64,000 nucleotides of DNA from Bifidobacterium sp. N4G05 (lineage in GTDB: Bacteria > Actinomycetota > Actinomycetes > Actinomycetales > Bifidobacteriaceae), in assembly GCF_002742445.1 (NCBI RefSeq), contig NZ_NJNQ01000004.1, positions 62,001 to 126,000 on the forward strand, in the 5' to 3' direction. The notes beneath the pieces were generated by a model, which worked only from the letters and a program-made list of their open reading frames with translations, made no database searches and was not told the origin of the DNA. Shown piece by piece: positions 54,529-61,569 of this stretch. The position numbers and the translations under genes were made by a program. The stretch's first letter is position 1; each line of letters starts with the position of its first letter.

Positions 54529-55626
54529 TTACTTTTTGGAGACGTTGAATTTGAATTCGACGATATCGCCGTCCTGCATCACGTAGTCGCGGCCTTCCTG
54601 ACGTAGCTTGCCTTCCTCCTTGATCTTAACCATGGAGCCTTCGGCAGCCACGAAATCGTCGTAGGAGACGATATCGGCCTTGATGAAGCCCTTTTCGAAG
54701 TCCGTGTGAATCACGCCGGCAGCCTGCGGAGCGGTATAGCCCTTGTGAATCTGCCATGCGCGCACTTCTTTCTCGCCTGCGGTGAGGAAGGTGGAAAGGC
54801 CAAGCGTATCGTAGCCAACTCTCGCCAACTGATCCAGGCCGGACTCCTCAAGACCGGCGTCGGCGAGCATTTCGCGCGCGTCCGCCTCATCAAGTTCGGT
54901 CAGATCGGCTTCGAACTGCGCGTTGAGGAAGATGGCCGGAGCCGGAGCCACGGATGCGGCGAGCTTGGCCTGCATATCTTTGTTCTGCAGTTCGGCATCG
55001 TCCACGTTGAACACGTAGATGAACGGCTTGGCGCTCATCAAGTGCAGATCGTAGACGGAATCCTTGTCGAAACGGCCTTCGCGAGCCGCCTTATCAATGG
55101 TTTCGCCGGCTTCGAGAATGGTCTTCGCCTGCTTGACGGCTTCCATGTAGGCCGGTTCGATTTTTTTGCCGCGCAGATCCTTCTCCAGCTTCGGCAGCGC
55201 GTTCTCGATGGTCTGCAGATCGGCGAGAATCAGCTCGGTGTTGATGGTTTCAATGTCGTCGGACGGATCGACCTTGCCGTTGACGTGCACGATATCATCG
55301 TCTTCGAAGGCACGCACGACCTCGCAGATCGCATCGGCTTCGCGAATGTTGGCGAGGAACTTGTTGCCCAGGCCTTCGCCTTCCGAAGCACCTTTGACGA
55401 TGCCTGCGATGTCGACGAACGTGACGGTGGCCGGCACGATCTTCTCCGTGTGCACGAGCTTGGCGAGCACCGGCAGGCGGTCATCCGGCAACGGCACAAT
55501 GCCAGTATTCGGCTCGATAGTGGCGAACGGATAGTTTTCCGCCAGCACGTTGTTACGGGTCAATGCGTTGAACATGGTGGACTTGCCGACGTTCGGCAGT
55601 CCGACGATTCCGATAGTAAGAGACAT
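54529..55626 (-). CDS. ychF: Redox-regulated ATPase YchF (Obg-like)
   Basis: A 365-residue P-loop protein of the Obg/HflX group. G1 motif [14 protein letters not shown] near residue 8, switch [12 protein letters not shown] near 32, G3 [15 protein letters not shown] near 67, a helical insertion (about 130-200) and a C-terminal TGS domain ending [10 protein letters not shown]. The NxxE-type G4 and ATP preference are features of YchF. Involved in ribosome-related stress control. Follows proC after 17 nt. Confidence 0.98.
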   Translation of the reverse strand: MSLTIGIVGLPNVGKSTMFNALTRNNVLAENYPFATIEPNTGIVPLPDDRLPVLAKLVHTEKIVPATVTFVDIAGIVKGASEGEGLGNKFLANIREADAICEVVRAFEDDDIVHVNGKVDPSDDIETINTELILADLQTIENALPKLEKDLRGKKIEPAYMEAVKQAKTILEAGETIDKAAREGRFDKDSVYDLHLMSAKPFIYVFNVDDAELQNKDMQAKLAASVAPAPAIFLNAQFEADLTELDEADAREMLADAGLEESGLDQLARVGYDTLGLSTFLTAGEKEVRAWQIHKGYTAPQAAGVIHTDFEKGFIKADIVSYDDFVAAEGSMVKIKEEGKLRQEGRDYVMQDGDIVEFKFNVSKK

Positions 55627-55643
55627 GGTTCCTTAGCTTAGTA

Positions 55644-56444
55644 TTAGGCTTCGATGGCGTCGACCGCTTTGATCACGGCACCACGGAACGCGCTTTCCTC
55701 CAACGATGCGACACCCCTGATGGTGGTGCCCCCTGGAGAGCAGACAGCGTCTTTCATGGCACCCGGATGCGTTTCGTTGGCCAAATAGAGCGCGCCCACG
55801 CCTTCCACCATTTTGGCGGCCAGACGATACGCGGTGGCACGCTGCAATCCATATTTCACACCGGCATCGCCCAATGCTTCGATGTACATGTCGGTGAAGG
55901 CCGGCGCGCAGCCGGCGATGCACATGCCGATGCCCATGTGTGCGGTGTCCACGCGTTCAATCAGGCTGATTGACGAAAACAGGCTTTCGAAGGTTTCCGT
56001 CTGTTCCTGCGTGAGCGTGTTGTCGATTTCCGTGACCAGCACGCCTTTGCCGACAGCCATCGGCGTGTTCGGAATGGTGCATTGGATGTGTGCCTGTTCG
56101 AAAGACGTTCCGAACAGGTCGCGGAATTTGTTCAGATCCCAGCCTGCCGCAATGGACACGACGATGGTGTTTGGCTGCGCCAGCTTATCAACAATCGGTG
56201 AAATCACCGCTTCAATCTGATACGGTTTGATGGCGATAACGACCACGTCGGCGGCTTCGGCCACTTGTGCAGCGGTATGCACCGCTTTCACACCAAGTTT
56301 GGCGGCGTTACATTTCAGCTTGTCATAGTGTGCCGCACAAGCCACAATGTCGTTGCCGCTGATTGTGCCGGCATTGACCAGGCCTTCGGCGATCGCCTGC
56401 GCCATGTTGCCGTATCCGATGAATCCGATGGTTGGATTGGACAT
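55644..56444 (-). CDS. proC: Pyrroline-5-carboxylate reductase
   Basis: A 266-residue ProC, catalysing the last step of proline synthesis with NAD(P)H. Rossmann motif GFIGYGNMAQAIAEGLV at the N-terminus and the signature SPGGTTIRGVASLEESAFRG at the C-terminus (about 235-255). The perfect AAGGAGG before ATG 56444 excludes the longer frame. It stands between a prolyl aminopeptidase gene and ychF on the same strand, suggesting one transcript linking proline release and synthesis. Confidence 0.97.
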   Translation of the reverse strand: MSNPTIGFIGYGNMAQAIAEGLVNAGTISGNDIVACAAHYDKLKCNAAKLGVKAVHTAAQVAEAADVVVIAIKPYQIEAVISPIVDKLAQPNTIVVSIAAGWDLNKFRDLFGTSFEQAHIQCTIPNTPMAVGKGVLVTEIDNTLTQEQTETFESLFSSISLIERVDTAHMGIGMCIAGCAPAFTDMYIEALGDAGVKYGLQRATAYRLAAKMVEGVGALYLANETHPGAMKDAVCSPGGTTIRGVASLEESAFRGAVIKAVDAIEA

Positions 56445-56518
56445 GGTGTCCTCCTTGTCGTCTTTTCTAATGGACGTAATTGTTTTGGATGCGATGGTTT
56501 CGGAGAATTTCGGGAATG

Positions 56519-57862
56519 TCAGAACAGTTCTTCCAGGTCTCCCCTGTTCAACGCCTCGTCGAACAGGTGCTTGAACACCACGGAACCATGTACACCGTCG
56601 TGCTCGAATTCGTTGGTGGTCCAATAGTGCGATCGTCCCACACGGGACAGCGTATCAAATTGCAGACCGGAGTCGACGTACATGTCGTCGAAATAGACGG
56701 CGGTCTGCAACGGCACCTCGTTACGCGCCAACTGGTCGGCATCGTAGATCGTGCCGAAATGCGTGTCTTCCATAAGCACGTCCATGGCTGGTTTGAACGG
56801 ACGCAACGCACGTTCCTGCTCGAACATCCACGGGAACATGGCCTCGCCGGTGAAATTAAGCGGACGAATGTCACCCGCGAATTCCGGATGCTCGCCGCGC
56901 ACGCGCTGGGCGGCCCAGCAAATCGGCGTTTTCAGCTCGCCGTTAGCGTAGATGAACTCCTGCAACGGCCAATACAGTGGGCGAGACGAGGTCGCCTCCA
57001 TCACGGAAGATAGGAATTCGTCAGACAGTTCCGCCGAGGTCGAGGCCGAACCGTCGCCGTCAAGGAATGCCTGGTCAAGAATCCAATGCACGCGTTCGAA
57101 ACTTGGCTTCATACCGAAATCGGATCCCAAGCATTGGAAGCGTTCCACCGTGAGCGGATCGCCGTTCGGCAATGTGACCTTGCGCGATTGCAGAATGTCG
57201 GCGACGGCCACGACACGTTCGATATCGATCGGGTAACGCTCGTAGAACTGCTTCGTCTTTGCCGCCATGCGCGGGAACGTATGACGGTACACGTCGGTCG
57301 CATCGGCGGGAACATGAGGAATGCCGCCCGTGGTGAAACTGGCGATAACTCCTTGCGGGAACAGCGAAAGATACGTCAACGTCAGGAATCCGCCATAGCT
57401 TTGACCAAGCGTGACCCAACGTGCGCCCCTGAATTCGGTGCGACGCAGATGCTCGAAATCACGAACGATCGAATCAGCGAGGAAACGCTTCAAAAACGCG
57501 GCACCGGCCTTGCCGTCGCCGTCCATGCCCTCAATCACATGCGTGTCGACACGAGACGAACGCCCCGTACCACGTTGATCCGGCAACACCACGCGGAAAT
57601 GCTTGATCGCTTCCTCGATCCAACCATCGGAACTTGGGCCGAGCGGACGCGGACCGGAACCACCGGGACCACCCTGCAGGAACACGAGCAACGGCAGGTC
57701 GTCATGCACATGTTCGGGAGCGGTGACCACACGGTAGAACAGGCTGATCGATTCGCCATCGAACCCATGACCGGGCTCGTGACCCGCCCAATCCAACGGC
57801 ACCTTGATGGAACGATCCTCAATATGCAATCCGGGCACGTAGTATTCGCTCAGCAACGTCAT
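56519..57862 (-). CDS. Prolyl aminopeptidase (proline iminopeptidase)
   Basis: A 447-residue alpha/beta hydrolase of peptidase family S33. Oxyanion-hole motif FLQGGPGGSGPRP near residue 60, DQRGTGRSS near 96, the nucleophile elbow GQSYGGFLTLTY near 152 (Ser), an inserted cap domain, and the C-terminal His in EFEHDGVHGSV. These enzymes release N-terminal proline from peptides. Cytosolic, no signal peptide. Upstream of proC with a 74-nt gap. Full length for the long S33 type. Confidence 0.92.
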   Translation of the reverse strand: MTLLSEYYVPGLHIEDRSIKVPLDWAGHEPGHGFDGESISLFYRVVTAPEHVHDDLPLLVFLQGGPGGSGPRPLGPSSDGWIEEAIKHFRVVLPDQRGTGRSSRVDTHVIEGMDGDGKAGAAFLKRFLADSIVRDFEHLRRTEFRGARWVTLGQSYGGFLTLTYLSLFPQGVIASFTTGGIPHVPADATDVYRHTFPRMAAKTKQFYERYPIDIERVVAVADILQSRKVTLPNGDPLTVERFQCLGSDFGMKPSFERVHWILDQAFLDGDGSASTSAELSDEFLSSVMEATSSRPLYWPLQEFIYANGELKTPICWAAQRVRGEHPEFAGDIRPLNFTGEAMFPWMFEQERALRPFKPAMDVLMEDTHFGTIYDADQLARNEVPLQTAVYFDDMYVDSGLQFDTLSRVGRSHYWTTNEFEHDGVHGSVVFKHLFDEALNRGDLEELF

Positions 57863-58027
57863 GCATTCACCTTTCCTTTGGCGTCATCGGCATATTCAAT
57901 GCGGGTAGTGACTTCTTGATGGATTCCATCTCACCCACATGCGGAGACAACCTTACCTCACAAAAGCGGCTTTATCTTACCGTTATTTCATTCCTGCGCA
58001 CGATGGCGTCACAGCATATCTGGCGCT

Positions 58028-58033
58028 AGGGTG
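58028..58033 (+). promoter_or_regulatory. -10-like element just before the sensor kinase start
   Basis: TAGGGT ends seven bases before the ATG at 58040, in TAGGGTGGAGCGTATG. It either marks a leaderless transcript or the overlapping GGTGGAG is a short-spaced ribosome binding site. The partner gene at 60732 has a closely similar arrangement. Confidence 0.35.
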
Positions 58034-58039
58034 GAGCGT

Positions 58040-60655
58040 ATGTCGAATTTCAAGCAGCGTTTCCTGTCGTGGATGCATGGTCATGTCTTCGCAGGCGATC
58101 TCATCCTCACGCTTGTTATAGGTGTTCTGCTGTTCGGCGTGACCGGCAGCATCACCTATAATCCGGGATTGCTGTTTGACCTTAATCCTTCCATACAGAT
58201 GGCGTGGGAAGCGGCAATGCTGATCCCGCTGCTGATCCGCCGATGGCGGCCACAGACCGGAGCGTTGCTCTGTGTGGCATTGGCCTTGACGCATCTCATA
58301 TTCGGCCCTTGCATATTGGGCGCCGATATTCTGGCATTGGTCATGCTGTATTCGGTGATCGTCTACGGCAATCCCAAAAACACGAAAGCCTTCATTATTC
58401 TAGCGTTGGCCATCGGTCTTCTGGCTTCGGCGTTGATGGCATGGACCATGACCAATGGGCCGCTGCTCACCGGTGGCAAAGTGCATACGTGGAGCAGTTG
58501 GAATGGCTCAAATCCAAATGGCTCAATGGTCACGGAAGACACTCTCGGCTCCATCTACACAGGAACATCCATGTCGGAAGTCGCCAACATGGTGGCGCAA
58601 TACATGTTGGTGCTGACGCCGATTTTCGAAGTATGCATTATTTCCACCGTCATTGTAGCGTTCTGGCAGCGTGCCCGTCTGGCAACCGTTCGTATGATGC
58701 GGGAACGCAATGAGGCGATCGCCGCACGAGACCAGGACGAACGCGATATCGCCGCGTTGGCGGAACGAGCACGCATCGCACGCGACATGCATGATGTGGT
58801 GGCGCACACCCTATCAATCATCATCGTGCAGTCTGATGGCGGCCGCTATGCAGGCACGCATGATCCCGCGGTGGCTAGAAACACCATGGAGACGATTCGA
58901 CACGAATCGGAACGCGCACTGCATGACATGCAACGTCTTCTGGGAGTATTCGGGGGTTCACCGCACGCCGATTATAACGATATCGGCAATCTTGTGGAAC
59001 AAGCGCAAAACGTCTCCCCCGACATTCGAATCCGACGGAATATCACCGGCACCGCCAGCCCGGAACAACTCGGCGAACAAGCCTCGATAGCTTCCTACCA
59101 TGTAGTGCAGGAAGCGCTGACGAATATCCGCAAGTATGCAGGGCCGCACGTCGATGTGCATATTGAAGAGTCATGGAACAACGGTTTACTCACTTTGACC
59201 GTCACCGACAATGGTCATGGCGCAGCGGCCAATATCGACGGGCATACGCCAGGTTACGGCCTGCTGGGCATGAAGGAACGCATCGAATCGGCCGGAGGCT
59301 CGTTGCAGGCTGGCCCTCAACTCGGCGGAGGCTTCGAAGTCATGGCCACTCTGCCTTACGGCGGTAAAGAACATGTGACAGACGAAACCGGCGAACAGTA
59401 TGCCTCGGAACAGTCCGAATCGTGCAACACAACTGCCATATCCAGCAAAGCGAAATTATCCGACGAAGCAATCGCACCTCACACAGTCGTCAACATATCG
59501 GCGCGAATCCCAGATCAACCATCGGAACAGACGCAGGAAACCAACCAACCGACCGGTCGCGATCATCGTTCGAATGCCCTGCAACATTTGCGCATCACCG
59601 CACCCAATCTGCATGATTTGCTCACATCGTTGAAACTGAAATCCGTAGAACTTGCAAATACATCCAATTCACGAGGACTGAATTGGGTGGAACGTGTTTC
59701 CGCGTGGACGCAGCGCCATTATGTGCTCATGGATTCCGTTGATGCCGTGATATTGGTCATGCTGCTGAATCGCATGCCGATTACGTTCTTTTTTGATAGT
59801 TCACCTCATGTGCAGCTCTCTCATGCGATCTCCGCATGCTGCTTGCTGGCGCTGGCTCTTCGACGCAGGTTCCCCGAGACTTGTGCGCTTATTGTGTTCG
59901 TATTGTCGGTTGTGCAATTGGTGTTTTTGGAATCGATTGAGGTTGGACATATCGTAGCGTCGCTGTGTGCGCTGTATTCAGCCGTATTGTATGGGCGTGA
60001 ACATGTATGGCGTTGGACCGGTCTTGCCGCTGTCACCTGTTCAGCTCTGATGGGCTTGAAAATCGCAGCTGTTCAACACGGATACACTACCTTGTTCGGC
60101 GCCATCGCCGCTTCCGTGGGCTTGACAAAACCGGTTTCAGCCACGTCAAGTAGTAGTGCAGCGTTCTTTACCGGCGTTATGTATACGGTTGCGGTGCTGA
60201 TGCTGATGCTGTGCGCCGGCATCATGGCGTGGGCACGTTGGGCTCGTTCCAGCGATTCAAACGCACTGGTATTGCAGGCTCGCGAAGAGGCACTGGTGGC
60301 AGAGCAGGAGAAGCAGCGCATTCTCGCGGCGAATATGGAACGTGACCGTATCAGTGCCAGCATTCAGGCTGAAGTCACCGCCACGTTGAACAGCGTGATT
60401 AGTCAAGCCGTCGATGGTATCCGCATGCTGGATAGCGCCGAGGCACAAGGCAAAGAGCCTACCACCGACGAGATTTCCGCAGCGTTCAAAGCCATTGGCG
60501 AGCAGGGGCGCGCCGCGCTCAAACGTATGCGCGAATTGCTTGGCGTGCTTCGTGAGACTGGTTTCAGCGATGACACTCATGCCGGTAGTGCGAGCGAACT
60601 GCAGTTGAGGCCCGCAGCACCGTTGGAGGAGCAGCTGCAGCGCGTGTCTCGATAG
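58040..60655 (+). CDS. Sensor histidine kinase with a second, degenerate sensor/DHp half
   Basis: An 871-residue protein. First half: a membrane sensor (about 20-215, 5-6 segments), a HisKA_3 DHp domain (ARIARDMHDVVAHTLS, phospho-acceptor His251) and a HATPase domain (VVQEALTNIRKYAG, VTDNGHG, GLLGMKERI). After a polar linker (about 450-545) a second sensor follows (about 555-735); RRRFPETCALIV...YSAVLYG mirrors RRWRPQTGALLC...YSVIVYG of the first. Its DHp-like helix (RDRISASIQAEVTATLN) has Gln776 where His is expected, and no second ATPase follows. Followed by its LuxR-type regulator. The second half is likely a regulatory pseudokinase part. Confidence 0.88.
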   Translation: MSNFKQRFLSWMHGHVFAGDLILTLVIGVLLFGVTGSITYNPGLLFDLNPSIQMAWEAAMLIPLLIRRWRPQTGALLCVALALTHLIFGPCILGADILALVMLYSVIVYGNPKNTKAFIILALAIGLLASALMAWTMTNGPLLTGGKVHTWSSWNGSNPNGSMVTEDTLGSIYTGTSMSEVANMVAQYMLVLTPIFEVCIISTVIVAFWQRARLATVRMMRERNEAIAARDQDERDIAALAERARIARDMHDVVAHTLSIIIVQSDGGRYAGTHDPAVARNTMETIRHESERALHDMQRLLGVFGGSPHADYNDIGNLVEQAQNVSPDIRIRRNITGTASPEQLGEQASIASYHVVQEALTNIRKYAGPHVDVHIEESWNNGLLTLTVTDNGHGAAANIDGHTPGYGLLGMKERIESAGGSLQAGPQLGGGFEVMATLPYGGKEHVTDETGEQYASEQSESCNTTAISSKAKLSDEAIAPHTVVNISARIPDQPSEQTQETNQPTGRDHRSNALQHLRITAPNLHDLLTSLKLKSVELANTSNSRGLNWVERVSAWTQRHYVLMDSVDAVILVMLLNRMPITFFFDSSPHVQLSHAISACCLLALALRRRFPETCALIVFVLSVVQLVFLESIEVGHIVASLCALYSAVLYGREHVWRWTGLAAVTCSALMGLKIAAVQHGYTTLFGAIAASVGLTKPVSATSSSSAAFFTGVMYTVAVLMLMLCAGIMAWARWARSSDSNALVLQAREEALVAEQEKQRILAANMERDRISASIQAEVTATLNSVISQAVDGIRMLDSAEAQGKEPTTDEISAAFKAIGEQGRAALKRMRELLGVLRETGFSDDTHAGSASELQLRPAAPLEEQLQRVSR

Positions 60656-60731
60656 CCGATTCAAGTTTTTCAGGGAGATTTAAGGGTTTGTTTCGCGCTA
60701 TGAGCGGAACAATGCCGATAAGGTGGAGAGT

Positions 60732-61478
60732 ATGAGTGAAGAACAGAAGATTCGTGTGGTCATTGCCGATGATCAAGAATTGGTACGTGCCGGTTTCGCC
60801 ATGGTAATCGGGTCCCAACCTGATATGGCGGTTGCGGCGCAGGCTCGCGATGGTGCAGAGGCTGTGGCGTTGGCGGAAACGCTGCATCCTGACGTGGTGT
60901 TGATGGATGTGCGTATGCCCGGCATGGATGGCATTGAGGCGACTCGGCAGATCAGTGCGTTGCAGCATCGCTTTGCTGCCGATGGAACGCAATCAGAAGT
61001 CACTCATACCAAAGTGATCATTCTGACGACATTCGATTTGGATGAATATGTTATGGCTGCGATCACTGCCGGAGCTTCCGGTTTTCTGCTGAAAGATACG
61101 GAACCGGAAACATTGCTGAATTCGATTCGCACGGTTTTTCAAGGTAATGCGATTATCGCACCGTCCGCCACGAAACGTCTTATCGAGAAAATGATGGAAG
61201 GCGATTTCATGGCTGCGAATGTTGGCGCACATAGAAATTCCGCTGCTGCTTCCACTTTTGATTCGACGTACACCGATCCGGAATTAGATGAACTGACCGA
61301 TCGCGAGCGCGAAGTGCTTATTGAGATCGCGCATGGATTGTCGAATCAGGAGATTGCCGACAAGCTTTTCATCAGTCTGCCGACGGTGAAAACGCATGTG
61401 GCGCATATTCTGGCGAAGATCAATGCGCGTGACCGTGTGCAGGCGGTGGTGTTCGCTTACGAAAACCATTTGGTCTGA
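60732..61478 (+). CDS. NarL/LuxR-family response regulator
   Basis: A 248-residue regulator. The receiver domain has DD at residues 13-14, the phosphorylation site Asp59 in VVLMDVRMPG, Thr in ILTTF and Lys in LLKD. The C-terminal GerE/LuxR helix-turn-helix is LTDREREVLIEIAHGLSNQE followed by LFISLPTVKTHVAHIL. The linker (about 170-190) is longer than usual. The gene lies 76 nt after its kinase. Likely target: the convergent ABC permease gene downstream. Confidence 0.95.
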   Translation: MSEEQKIRVVIADDQELVRAGFAMVIGSQPDMAVAAQARDGAEAVALAETLHPDVVLMDVRMPGMDGIEATRQISALQHRFAADGTQSEVTHTKVIILTTFDLDEYVMAAITAGASGFLLKDTEPETLLNSIRTVFQGNAIIAPSATKRLIEKMMEGDFMAANVGAHRNSAAASTFDSTYTDPELDELTDREREVLIEIAHGLSNQEIADKLFISLPTVKTHVAHILAKINARDRVQAVVFAYENHLV

Positions 61479-61490
61479 TTGATTTGTTGT

Positions 61491-61549
61491 TTTGCGTATG
61501 CATGATACGCAAAAAGGACTCCTACCATGTTTGTGGCAGGAGTCCTTTT
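61491..61549. terminator. Tandem hairpins between the regulator and the ABC permease gene
   Basis: TTTGCGTAT/ATACGCAAA (61491-61513) is followed by the strong stem AAAAGGACTCCT/AGGAGTCCTTTT (61512-61549), ending in TTTTC. The two share a few A residues, so they are mutually exclusive at their junction. They separate convergent genes. Confidence 0.85.
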
Positions 61550-61569
61550 CGTTGTGTTTGCTATGAAGC

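Noticed and set aside
56445..56624. N-terminal extension of ProC to 56624
   Set aside because: It overlaps the prolyl aminopeptidase gene, and a perfect AAGGAGG lies before ATG 56444.
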